The notes beneath the pieces were generated by a model. That model searched no databases. It was not told where the DNA came from and was given only the letters and a program-made list of their open reading frames with translations. A program made the position numbers and the translations under genes. From Perlabentimonas sp034003245 (lineage in GTDB: Bacteria > Bacteroidota > Bacteroidia > Bacteroidales > Tenuifilaceae): DNA of 64,000 bases. This document shows, one piece after another, positions 54,028-62,379 of this stretch. Numbering within the stretch: the first letter of the stretch is position 1; every line of letters begins with the position of its first letter. The stretch is taken from assembly GCA_034003245.1 (NCBI GenBank), contig JAVEYY010000027.1, positions 1-64,000 of the forward strand, written 5' to 3'.

Positions 54028-54045
54028 TATGCTGCCAATTTATAG
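54014..54045 (+). promoter_or_regulatory. second AbiE-type operator at the antitoxin-toxin junction
   Basis: GGCAGCA (54014-54020), a 9-base spacer and TGCTGCCAATTTATAG repeat exactly the sites upstream of the antitoxin gene. The left half codes for the last residues of the antitoxin and the right half lies just before the toxin ATG. AbiEi binding here could block transcription or translation of the toxin separately. Confidence 0.65.
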
Positions 54046-54048
54046 GAT

Positions 54049-55116
54049 ATGATAGATAAAGATAAAATTACGTTAGACTGGATCGCTAAAATTTCTAAAG
54101 AAAACCGAAATGCCGATAGAATATTGGTCGAAAAGGTTATTCGTGCCCTTTCACTACTGGAAGGTTTAGTGAAACAAAAGCTGTCTTTCGTTTTCAAGGG
54201 GGGTACAGCATTAATGCTTCAGGTGAGTTCACCAAAAAGGTTATCGATAGACATTGATATTATAATGCCTGTAAAACCTGAAAAACTAGATGAATTACTA
54301 GATGGTGTTGCTTCAGAACAAGGTTTTCTGAGAAAAGAATTGCAGCAGCGCACTACAGATTCGAAAATTGATAAAGCTCACTACAAATTTTATTATCCCC
54401 CATTACATAAAACAAGCCAAGACGAAGAATTTGTGTTGCTTGATATTCTTTTTGAAGAAGTGCAATATAAGAACCTGGTTGATCTTAAAATTCAGTCTTC
54501 ATTTGTACCGGAAAAAGAATCTCCATTAACCGTTAAATCGGCATGTTTAGAAGATATAACCGGCGATAAGTTAACAGCATTTGCCCCAACCACTACCGGT
54601 ATCCCATATTTTAAGGGCAAGGATAGCATGGGCATGGAGATCATTAAACAGCTATATGACATTGGCAATCTGTTTGACAATGTGACCGACATAGAAACAA
54701 TTAAGACCACATTCAAAAAATTTGCTAATACAGAACTTGAGTATAGGGACCTGAATACCCTTACTGATAAAGACGTTCTGGAAGATATCTATCAAACCTC
54801 ATTATGCATGGTAACCAGGGGTGCAGACGGAAAAGGTAATTTTGACCAATTACTACTAGGTATCCAGCGTGTTTCGAGATTTATTCTCTCCGAAAGTTAT
54901 CACATAGAAAGGGCCATTACCCATGCTTCAAAAGCTGCTTATGTTGCAACATTAATAAGACATGATTACAAAACTATTGAAAAGTATAGTGACCCATTGC
55001 AAATGAAAGATTGGCTTATTGCCCAACCAATAAATACAAAGCTAAACCGTTTGAAAAAGTCCAATCCGGAAGCCTTTTTTTACTGGTATAAAATTTATGA
55101 ATTAGAAACAAATTAG
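54049..55116 (+). CDS. AbiEii-type nucleotidyltransferase toxin
   Basis: A 355-residue protein of the AbiEii/MenT-type nucleotidyltransferase family. The active-site motifs are FKGGTALML near residue 50, SIDIDI near residue 71 (metal-binding aspartates) and ITGDKLTAFAPTTTG near residue 180. Members modify tRNA or use GTP to stop growth, often upon phage infection. All family motifs look intact, so the toxin should be active. It follows its antitoxin and has an AbiE-type operator directly in front of it. Confidence 0.9.
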   Translation: MIDKDKITLDWIAKISKENRNADRILVEKVIRALSLLEGLVKQKLSFVFKGGTALMLQVSSPKRLSIDIDIIMPVKPEKLDELLDGVASEQGFLRKELQQRTTDSKIDKAHYKFYYPPLHKTSQDEEFVLLDILFEEVQYKNLVDLKIQSSFVPEKESPLTVKSACLEDITGDKLTAFAPTTTGIPYFKGKDSMGMEIIKQLYDIGNLFDNVTDIETIKTTFKKFANTELEYRDLNTLTDKDVLEDIYQTSLCMVTRGADGKGNFDQLLLGIQRVSRFILSESYHIERAITHASKAAYVATLIRHDYKTIEKYSDPLQMKDWLIAQPINTKLNRLKKSNPEAFFYWYKIYELETN

Positions 55117-55399
55117 GGTGTATGGGATATTCAACAGTACATTACGCCGGTAACTAGACAAAAAACCGAAAAAGGATTTGCAGCACCCGCAGAGCCCGTC
55201 GAAGTGACCTTGATCGTACTTCTATGAACCGGTGGGTTTAGTGTTTTAAATTAAAATATAACCCTACGGATAGAGATATTGTAAATTGCAGTCGCAAATT
55301 TCACGATCAAAAAATGCATGCTTTGAAATTTTAGCACTAACTTACCCACTATTGGATCGCTATGAGCAATTTGATTTTTGAACCCATTAATTAGTGGTC
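55117..55399. other. gene-free stretch with repeat remnant
   Basis: No gene was found. The words GTCGAAGTGACCTT (about 55200) also occur at about 58446, next to the REP-like hairpins there, so this may be the remains of such a repeat. Nothing else is evident. Confidence 0.35.
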
Positions 55400-55798
55400 A
55401 TGGCAACAAGACCTTTACTTATTCTGGTTGTAGTGATTGTTACTCTAAACTATTCATGCCTCAACAGGCAATTTGTTGATGGAAGAGCGGAACTAATTTC
55501 CATCGCAGATACAGCGCTGAACGACTCATCGGTTTTTCTTGGATATATCCATCAAATAGATTGGGAAGAGCCATATCCTTCGGACTATTTTAAGATATGG
55601 GTAGAAAACACACCATTTGAAACAACAGCTAGCCCTAATGGATCCTATTTCCTGAAAGTCGTTCCGGGAAAATATACATTAAAAGGCCAAACTGCCTCGG
55701 GAAGCTGGGATAGACTAATTGAAGAGGTAAAGGATATTGAAGTTGCTAAAAACAAAAAGTATAGAATTGATTTTTACATTGGATATACCATTGAGTAA
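55400..55798 (+). CDS. small exported protein with beta-sandwich
   Basis: About 132 residues from the ATG at 55400; a GTG six bases upstream is less likely. The N-terminus LLILVVVIVTLNYSC is a hydrophobic signal ending in cysteine, possibly a lipobox, though NYSC is atypical. The rest (VENTPFETTASPNGSYFLKV, GKYTLKGQT) resembles a carboxypeptidase regulatory-like/transthyretin-type beta-sandwich. Function unknown. AT-rich like its surroundings. Confidence 0.7.
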   Translation: MATRPLLILVVVIVTLNYSCLNRQFVDGRAELISIADTALNDSSVFLGYIHQIDWEEPYPSDYFKIWVENTPFETTASPNGSYFLKVVPGKYTLKGQTASGSWDRLIEEVKDIEVAKNKKYRIDFYIGYTIE

Positions 55799-55947
55799 TG
55801 AATAAAAAGCGCAAAAAATAGTAATGGGTTCGCTATTGGGAGTTTATTCTAAAAAAATCGTTAAGCCTTTAAAACATAACACCAAGTATATAATACCGTG
55901 ATCTGTGATGTTAAACCAAACGCTCAAATTTATATAACAGAATAAAA

Positions 55948-55965
55948 TGTATTTTAAAAAATACA
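55948..55965. promoter_or_regulatory. 18-base palindrome upstream of SUMF1-like gene
   Basis: TGTATTTT-AA-AAAATACA is a perfect inverted repeat with 8-base arms, about 32 bases before the ATG of the following gene. It could be an operator; there is no G-C-rich stem and no terminator T-run. Confidence 0.4.
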
Positions 55966-55997
55966 GTTATTGAATTAAACCCAAAAACATTAGAATT

Positions 55998-56792
55998 ATG
56001 AAAAGGAAAACTTTAAGTGCTTTACTAGTTTTGGTCATTTTTTTATCCTCAACCTCCATGAAACCTGTAGATGAAAAAAACTATATTAAGTTTAATGGTA
56101 ATTTACTTGTCTCAAAATATGAGCTTACCAACGAAGAGTACAATGCTTTTCTGAGAGAATTAAAACTAACCAATCAAGCTGATATAATCAATAAATGTAC
56201 TCCCGACTCTGCCCTATGGGCAACAATGACAAGTTATAGCTATGGCAAACCATTTACGAGCCACTATCACTTTCATCCAATGTATATGAACTTTCCAGTT
56301 GTGAATATCTCAAAGGATGCAATTAATTTATACTGCTCTTGGTTAACAGAAAAATACAACAGTAACGCAAAGAGGAAATTTAAAAAAGTGAAAGTGAGAC
56401 TTCCAAGTGAAAAAGAGTGGAAAATGTTTTCGTCCCCATTGCCAGGTCACAATTTGCCTTGGTTTGGCACATTTCCTTACGTTTTAAACTCAAAGAAAAA
56501 AGAAAGTATATGTTTCCTTGCAAATCTGAAAATGAAAGACTTTACCACTGGCGACTATAATTATGTTTGGGATGGAGGTTTTATATCATTGCCTGTAGGA
56601 AAGTACCCGGCAAATCGGATAGGGCTGTATGACATTATTGGAAATGTTGCAGAATACACAAATGATGGCAAGGTAAAAGGAGGAAGTTGGGCTAATACTC
56701 TTGAAGAAAGCACCATTGAAAAGGTGCAGGATTTTAACATACCTGACCCTAGAGTTGGCTTTAGACTAGTTATTGAAATAATTGAAGAATAA
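55998..56792 (+). CDS. exported SUMF1/FGE-sulfatase-domain protein
   Basis: A 264-residue protein with a signal peptide (LSALLVLVIFLSSTSM). The formylglycine-generating-enzyme-like (SUMF1) fold is indicated by KYELTNEEYNAFL, FPVVNISKDAINLYCSWL, VRLPSEKEWKMF, GLYDIIGNVAEYTNDG, KGGSWAN and the final RVGFRLV. The cysteines needed for sulfatase activation are not in the usual places, so it is probably not a true FGE; gliding-related GldK/GldJ lipoproteins use the same fold. Function unknown. Single gene in the AT-rich accessory region. Confidence 0.82.
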   Translation: MKRKTLSALLVLVIFLSSTSMKPVDEKNYIKFNGNLLVSKYELTNEEYNAFLRELKLTNQADIINKCTPDSALWATMTSYSYGKPFTSHYHFHPMYMNFPVVNISKDAINLYCSWLTEKYNSNAKRKFKKVKVRLPSEKEWKMFSSPLPGHNLPWFGTFPYVLNSKKKESICFLANLKMKDFTTGDYNYVWDGGFISLPVGKYPANRIGLYDIIGNVAEYTNDGKVKGGSWANTLEESTIEKVQDFNIPDPRVGFRLVIEIIEE

Positions 56793-57427
56793 AAAAATCA
56801 TAATGATTGTCCGCTATGACCCCTAAATCCTTAGTGTCAATGCGAACTACGAAGTGCTCGACAAAGTCAAATCCTCGTACTTTGAGGATTGAAGCAACTT
56901 AGCGAAGCGATTTCACCGAAGTTAATCTCTATTAATTTGTATAACAAAAGATTGCTTCTCCCGAAAAAGAACGTCGGGATCGCAATGACGTTATCCCCCG
57001 CTGCCGTACGCGTCCTCTCGTGTGGCTTTGCGGCAGCAAAACATTACCTAACCCCAATAGCACTTAGGGCTACTTGGCTAAACTAACCAATTCCTTTGCT
57101 TGGTTACCACGCGTGAGAACACGCGCGGCAGAAGGTGTTCATTGTAAAAAATACCGTAAGCTTCTTCTTCAAGATAAAAAATCACTGCTGTCCGATTAAT
57201 TTTTTGATAAACATCAGTAATCCCTATCAATTGTTGTGTCCCTCCGGGACACTGACTTGTGGGGTCTAAATTTCTTCTACCGGTATTCTGTGCCTGCTTG
57301 CAGCAGGCAAGCCTAACGACACAGTCCCGTAGGGACTAAATATCGGTAGAACAAAAAGTAGCGATTTTTTTATTGTCCCGTTAGGGACAAAACAAATATT
57401 AGTCGGACAGTAGTGATAAAAATATCA
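56793..57427. repeat. cluster of decayed interspersed palindromes
   Basis: No gene. It holds a run of hairpins: TCCCGA with TCGGGA (56959-56979) in a GATTGCTTC...CGCAATGACG context typical of a widespread intergenic repeat, TGTCCCTCCGGGACA (57237-57251), AGTCCCGTAGGGACT (57323-57337) and TTGTCCCGTTAGGGACAA (57373-57390). A relative, AGTCCCTGCGGGACT, lies at 8648-8662. Loop bases differ while the GTCCC/GGGAC arms are kept. Confidence 0.55.
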
Positions 57428-57435
57428 TAATTTTG
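57428..57435 (+). promoter_or_regulatory. TAnnTTTG -7 box before Bro-N/Fic gene
   Basis: TAATTTTG matches the Bacteroidetes -7 box, 22 bases before the ATG at 57458. It suggests the gene is transcribed by itself. Confidence 0.5.
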
Positions 57436-57457
57436 AAAAAATTGAAGAGACTTAACT

Positions 57458-58339
57458 ATGAGCTATTCAAAAATATCCATTCGTTTCTTCGACGACCGCG
57501 AAGTACGAGCTGTTTGGGATGAAGAGAATGCCAAGTGGTGGTTTTCAGTATTGGATATTGTTGCAGTGCTTACCGACCAAGACGACTACACCAAAACCCG
57601 TAACTACTGGAAATACCTTAAAGCCAAGCTAAGGAAAGAAAACAACCAGTTGGTTAGTGCCACTACCCAACTGAGGTTAACCGCAGCAGATGGCAAACAG
57701 TATAAGTCCGATATGCTCGACGATAAGGGCATTATCGCATTAGGCAAAACATTTCCAGGAACAAAAGCAAACCGATTTATTGAATGGTTTACTTTTAGTG
57801 ACGAGAGCATAGACGGGAAAAGCAAGACGAAAGCGTATGCTTTATTTGAAAGTTCGTTTATAGAAAGTATTGAAGTTGGAACCGCTAAAGGCTTACAACA
57901 AATTCATGCCTACTTGTTTGGAGGACTTTATGATTTTGCGGGCCAAATCAGGCAAAAGAATATATCAAAAGGAGGCTTTCAGTTTGCCGTATCACGCTTC
58001 CTGGGCGATACGCTCAAACAAATAGATGCAATGCCCGAAACTACATTTGACGAAATAGTGGCCAAATATGTAGAAATGAACATGGCTCACCCGTTTATGG
58101 AAGGTAACGGCCGAAGCACTCGAATATGGTTGGATTTGATACTGAAGAAACGCCTCAAAAAATGTGTTGACTGGAGTAAAATTGGCAAACGAGACTATAT
58201 CAGTGCAATGATGCAAAGTCCAACAAATAGTAATTTTCTAAGATCTCTCTTTCATAATGCTCTCACGCCCAAAATAGATGATCGTGAAATGTTCTTGAAG
58301 GGGATTGACTACTCCTATTACTATGAAGAAAATGATTAG
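57458..58339 (+). CDS. Bro-N domain fused to Fic domain
   Basis: A 293-residue two-domain protein. The first 115 residues are a Bro-N/antirepressor-like domain (VRAVWDEENAKWWFSVLDIV, ALGKTFPGTKANRFIEW). The rest is a Fic domain with the complete catalytic motif HPFMEGNGRSTRIW near residue 210, so it should transfer AMP or a related group to a target. I see no clear (S/T)xxxE(G/N) inhibitory motif, and no small antitoxin gene is adjacent. Bro-N domains occur in phage regulators, which points to a defence or phage-derived origin. Confidence 0.88.
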   Translation: MSYSKISIRFFDDREVRAVWDEENAKWWFSVLDIVAVLTDQDDYTKTRNYWKYLKAKLRKENNQLVSATTQLRLTAADGKQYKSDMLDDKGIIALGKTFPGTKANRFIEWFTFSDESIDGKSKTKAYALFESSFIESIEVGTAKGLQQIHAYLFGGLYDFAGQIRQKNISKGGFQFAVSRFLGDTLKQIDAMPETTFDEIVAKYVEMNMAHPFMEGNGRSTRIWLDLILKKRLKKCVDWSKIGKRDYISAMMQSPTNSNFLRSLFHNALTPKIDDREMFLKGIDYSYYYEEND

Positions 58340-58710
58340 TGCATAAAAACAGCTAAACGCCAACCCGCAATATTGCCAAGAATTAACACCTGATGTATAA
58401 AAAACATCAAACTCTTCCACCGAAGTAACGGTCACTGAGTCTGTCGAAGTGACCTTAATTAAACTTAAACTGTAAGAGTTACAGGTGGCTTCGACAGGCT
58501 CAGCCACCGGTTAGCTACACCGCTATTATCTCCTAGCGTTCCTGCTCTATTGCGAGGATGTTTTGTAAACTAGTAAGAACCTTGTGTAAAGGCCGGTAAA
58601 ACTACCTTGAGATTTAGTGATACAAGTTGGAAAAAGCCACTTTGAGCCCTGCGGGTTATTTATCCTCCTGGTTAGGGGGCTTTCTTGGGACGACGAATAG
58701 GAGTTGTTTC
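58340..58710. repeat. tandem REP-like hairpins in gene-free region
   Basis: GGTCACT...AGTGACC (about 58428-58454) and GGTGGCT...AGCCACC (about 58483-58509) are two hairpins with 7-bp arms and the same 11-base loop type TCGACAGxCTC, in opposite orientation. The second has the same arms as the outer hairpin at 52992-53066. No gene is present. Confidence 0.55.
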
Positions 58711-59046
58711 CTTACAACAGGCAGAAAAATATTTACAAGAGGTCGTTACTACTTTACAAGAGTTTTATACAACCATACAAGGGCTTCAACCATGTTTACA
58801 GGAGTATAATACAGTTTTACAAACGCTTCATGTTTCCTTACAAAAGAACCATACTGTTTTACAAAGGCTTCATGTATCCTTACAAAAGCATTATCAGAAT
58901 TTACAAGAGCATAATACTATTTTACAGGGGTATCATCTAATTTTACATGTGGTTGATACAACTTGACAAAGGATTCAACCCAATTATTGGAAGTTAAATT
59001 CAGTTTTACCACAGGTGGTTGCAACATTATAAGGGTTTACAACAAT
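58711..59046 (+). repeat. 16-unit tandem array of a 21-bp repeat
   Basis: Sixteen consecutive 21-base units begin mostly with TTTACAAGAG or TTTACAAAGG (unit 1 at 58711, unit 2 at 58732, and so on). Sequence decays toward the 3' end. Since 21 is a multiple of three, all frames repeat every 7 residues: one gives LQExxxx heptads (open 58685-58966 from a TTG), another YKSxxxx (58704-58940). There are no spacers, so it is not CRISPR. Whether any frame is translated is unknown. Confidence 0.8.
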
Positions 59047-59211
59047 AATATGGGAGAATATTCATAAAACTGTGTGGGATTATTCACAGAGCTGTAACTA
59101 GCATTTTACTAGCGGGGTGATGGCCCTACTATCTTTTGCTGCCATTAAAAGAAATATAAACGACTGGTGGTGGGGTAACAAAGAAAAATCATCGATGCTG
59201 GGGGATTCGCT

Positions 59212-59305
59212 GAATGCGGGTGAGGTAAAACCGAGACGTTACCTTAGCCTTCGCTTAGGGGGTTTTATGGATAGCTCACAAAGCAAGTGAGCGGTTGCGA
59301 GGATC
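59212..59305. repeat. 94-bp structured repeat, copy 1
   Basis: It shares 82 of 94 bases with 59614-59707 and no gaps. Three hairpins can form: AGGTAA/TTACCT, CCTTAGC/GCTTAGG (one mismatch) and GCTCAC/GTGAGC. No reading frame explains it. Confidence 0.7.
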
Positions 59306-59349
59306 TGTTGAATAAGTCGTTTATTCTGTAAATGTGCTATCGCCTCGCT

Positions 59350-59613
59350 ACAGCTTCTTACTTTTTTCTTGATAAAAAAGTAACAAAAAATCAAGGCTTA
59401 CAGAGTGCTACCTTGCGCTCTACGGCTGAACCCCTGTGGCCTGCGGAGCGCAATCGCTCCGAGGCAATCCGGTTACAGCTGGCTGTGCTACTAGTGGTAA
59501 TCATCATGCAGCAACGAAAAGGTATTGCAGCGCAGCGCTCCTCTAGGGCCAGCCCTGCCAGAGGCTCAACTCTTGAGCGCTACGGGTGCACTCTGAATGC
59601 CGGGGAATGCGGG
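59350..59613. other. gene-free stretch between the 94-bp repeats
   Basis: A short palindrome ACTTTTTT/AAAAAAGT lies at about 59369-59390, in a context common in Bacteroidetes intergenic regions. No gene is supported here; the open frames lack signals and overlap repeats. Confidence 0.35.
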
Positions 59614-59707
59614 GAATGCGGATGAGGTGAAACCGAGACGTTACCTTTGCCTTCGCTAAGGGTGTTTTATGGATAACTCGCGATGCAAATGAGCGGTTGC
59701 GGGGGTC
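59614..59707. repeat. 94-bp structured repeat, copy 2
   Basis: Direct repeat of 59212-59305, 87 percent identical. Hairpin 1 is kept with a G-U pair (AGGTGA/TTACCT). In hairpin 2 (CCTTTGC/GCTAAGG) the single mismatch moves to a different position. Hairpin 3 is weaker than in copy 1. Confidence 0.7.
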
Positions 59708-59808
59708 GAGGCAATGGCTGTGGAAATAACTTTGATCACAGGTGGAACCTGTGGGTATAATAGAGCCGAGGCTTGAACCTCGGCTCAACAGGGCAATCGC
59801 TTAAGAGT

Positions 59809-60555
59809 TTACAGCTTGGGAGCGGTAAACTTTAGGCTGCTCAGGGATTTGTACTGGCGGCTGGATGGCCCGTAGACAGACTTGACGTAGTTTTTCACAT
59901 CGGTGGATGTATCGACCACCCCGGAGCCGGGCTGGTAAAGGAGGTTGTCGCGCGTAGTGCGCGCCTCGTCGAGCGAAATCTGGGCATTGATCACGGCGAG
60001 GTTGACCGCCTTGAGCTGGGTGAAAAGCGCTCGGAGGGAGGTTGTTTTCAGCGCCTCCTCGTTGGGGCAGTAGGCTGCATCGGAGTTCAGGAGCTGGATA
60101 AACTTATCGAAGTTATCCAGGCGTTTGTCGAAGCTCATCTGGGACGAAGAGGCCTGGGAAACGGTTTCGCCCTGGGCCTCGAGCTCCTTGATCTCCTCGT
60201 CGGTGAGCTTGCGGGAGGCCCTGCGGCCCTGGAGCTTTCGGACAAGGGTAAGGGCAGCCTCGATATCCTGAGGGGTAGTGCCGGAGGCCTTAAGGGCACT
60301 GCTAACCCGGGTGATAAGCTTGCTAATGGGCTTGAAGGCGGCATCGCGAGCGGCCAGGGCGTGCTTGTGGGTGGCTTCTAACTCGTTAATGTTGGCGATG
60401 GCCGCCGTAGCTGCGGTGAGCTGAGCGTTGAGCGCAGCGAGCTGGATGCTGCTGCGGGAAGGTGAGTAGTCTGCTCCAAAAGCCGTAACGACGGCAAGGA
60501 GCTTCTCGAAGTGGGCCACGATCTTGGCATGGCCGGTCTCAGAAGTGCTTGTCAT
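59809..60555 (-). CDS. conserved coiled-coil protein of unknown function
   Basis: 248 residues from the ATG at 60555; the open frame extends upstream to 60756 but that part is made of low-complexity repeat. The protein is largely helical, alanine-rich in the first half (LAALNAQLTAATAAIANINE) and ends with VKSVYGPSSRQYKSLSSLKF. I recall similar proteins of unknown function in other Bacteroidetes. Its G+C content is clearly higher than the AT-rich genes on both sides, so it may have a different history. Function unknown. Confidence 0.8.
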   Translation of the reverse strand: MTSTSETGHAKIVAHFEKLLAVVTAFGADYSPSRSSIQLAALNAQLTAATAAIANINELEATHKHALAARDAAFKPISKLITRVSSALKASGTTPQDIEAALTLVRKLQGRRASRKLTDEEIKELEAQGETVSQASSSQMSFDKRLDNFDKFIQLLNSDAAYCPNEEALKTTSLRALFTQLKAVNLAVINAQISLDEARTTRDNLLYQPGSGVVDTSTDVKNYVKSVYGPSSRQYKSLSSLKFTAPKL

Positions 60556-60987
60556 TACAGGTAATTTTTTAGTTGTGTAATAAAAGACTATCGGAGCTAA
60601 GTTCTGGAATTGAGGGGATTGGCGATGCGGGAAGGGGGTGTTTTTATGAACTGGATTTGAACAGGATATGAACAGAAGAGGGAAGACCGAAGTCAGAAGA
60701 CCGAAGTTGGAAGACCGAAGAAGGAAGAGGAGAAGAGACAGCAAGAGTTTGAGCAAGTGTGATGAGCAAGGGCAGAATGATGAGATGGTGTGTAAATGGT
60801 AAAGGGAGACGGGAGGGGGAGATTTATGTGCAGGGTTGTAGATGAAACTTGCGCTTGATTTTTTGGTAATTGTGTTTATGGGTGTGAGGTTTTTACTTTA
60901 ACTTTACAATGGTATTCTGAATTATTTTTCTGCTTAGATTTGGATGTTTTGTCAGGAGCAGGAAATCATAATTTTATCTGTTTGAAT
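60556..60987. repeat. gene-free stretch with 14-bp tandem repeat
   Basis: Three copies of a 14-base unit GAAGACCGAAGTCA (with changes in the last bases) run from 60683 to 60724, followed by purine-rich sequence. The complement, CTTCGGTCTTC, occurs once at about 40-50 in the window. No gene or promoter was identified. Confidence 0.5.
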
Positions 60988-61947
60988 ATGAATTTTAAAA
61001 AACTGTTGACTTGGTTTGGTATAATTGGCTCGTTAGCATCAATTGTATCCCTGGCATATATTTTTATGCCTAAAGAGAGAAATTTAAAACTACTAGTAAT
61101 ATCATTATATCAGGAAAGACTAGTGCAAGATGTACAAAAAAAAGAGCCTGATTTAAGAGTAGAATATAGCTACAAGGGTATAAAAATTGAAAATTTATGG
61201 AAATATAATATACGATTTATCAACCCATCGGAAAAGACATTAATAGGAACAAGTTCCCAAAAAAACATATTAACTGATTATTTGACATTGTATTTAAAGG
61301 AAGGATACGAGATACTTGACTATAAATTGATTCAATCTGGATTTAATCATAAACTACTTGTAGACAGCTTACAGATTAGGTTAACATTTGAACAATGGCG
61401 TAAGGATGAGTTTTTGGATTATACGTTTTACATCAGAGCCGTGGATTCACTACCCGATCTCTGCCCATTTGATGAGCCAAAATTCAGAGAGATTGTAAAT
61501 GGAGATATCATATTTACTAAAATTAATCTACAAGATGAAAAAAAGAAAATAACTGAGGTTATTCCTCCCCAAGGGCTAAAGGTGGCTTATATAATTAGTC
61601 TGGCGTTTTATGGTTTGTTTGTTTTTTTAATTACAATTACGTTTTTTCTATCCATCGCTTCTTACTATCAAATCAACAGGTGGTATAAGAGGTTTTACGA
61701 GGAATATATACAATTTATCAAGGATAATTTTCCTGATAATGTGAGTTTTAAGAAAAAACATATTGATAACCCCAAAGGCTTACCGGCTAATCTTTGGGCT
61801 GGTTTTAGGGGTGAACGTTACCCTAATGTTTCTATTGACTTAGAAGTTAGAAACTTTTACAAGTTTGTTTTAATTGAAATAATTTTGGCAACAGTTAGTA
61901 TATCAATGTTAGTTACTTTTATTGACCTAATTTATATGTTTCCATAG
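60988..61947 (+). CDS. membrane protein of unknown function
   Basis: About 319 residues from the ATG at 60988. One N-terminal membrane helix (WFGIIGSLASIVSLAYIFM) is followed by about 170 mostly polar residues. Two more helices lie further on (GLFVFLITITFFLSIASYY and the C-terminal IEIILATVSISMLVTFIDLI). No known family is recognised. AT-rich, between a conserved helical protein gene and the hsdR gene; a defence-related role would be a guess. Confidence 0.72.
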   Translation: MNFKKLLTWFGIIGSLASIVSLAYIFMPKERNLKLLVISLYQERLVQDVQKKEPDLRVEYSYKGIKIENLWKYNIRFINPSEKTLIGTSSQKNILTDYLTLYLKEGYEILDYKLIQSGFNHKLLVDSLQIRLTFEQWRKDEFLDYTFYIRAVDSLPDLCPFDEPKFREIVNGDIIFTKINLQDEKKKITEVIPPQGLKVAYIISLAFYGLFVFLITITFFLSIASYYQINRWYKRFYEEYIQFIKDNFPDNVSFKKKHIDNPKGLPANLWAGFRGERYPNVSIDLEVRNFYKFVLIEIILATVSISMLVTFIDLIYMFP

Positions 61948-62379
61948 GTCGCTATATATTTTTGACGACCGGTTACTAGCCACACCATCGGAGAAATTGA
62001 TTGAGAGATAAAGCAAAAAAAACGGGAAGTTTGCTTGTTGTTATTAGACCTAAAAAAAGTGATAACCCGATACAAATAACATCTGAACTAATTTCTAGAA
62101 AGAGGAAGTGCCAATAATTGCAACTTTTTTAAAGATAAATTTCTGGATAATCGGTTAAACAAACCCCAGCAAAGAGCACTTTTAAGATATTTCAAAAAGT
62201 CTACGACAAATTACAAGGGCAATTACAGAATCTTAACCATATCCCAAAGGATTACTGCCTACCCTAACTACACCTTGGCGATAGGAATATCCTGTTAACA
62301 ATTAACTATTGTGGGCTTTTTGGATATATACTGGTTATAAATCGTAGTATTTAAGTATTTTTGAAAAAAGATTTTAGAG
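61948..62379 (+). promoter_or_regulatory. gene-free stretch ending in the hsdR promoter
   Basis: No gene is visible in this AT-rich gap. TATTTTTG (62356-62363), a perfect TAnnTTTG box, lies 16 bases before the GTG start of hsdR and is the likely promoter. Confidence 0.5.

Noticed and set aside
55998..56792. GldK or true formylglycine-generating enzyme
   Set aside because: Only the fold is shared. The gld neighbours are absent and the FGE cysteine arrangement is not seen.
58685..58966. 93-residue repeat protein as a gene
   Set aside because: Starts only at a TTG, has no promoter box or homology, and other frames are equally open because of the repeat period. Kept as a repeat with an open question.
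58711..59046. Possible CRISPR array
   Set aside because: The 21-base units are directly adjacent with no spacers, are diverged throughout, and no cas genes are near.
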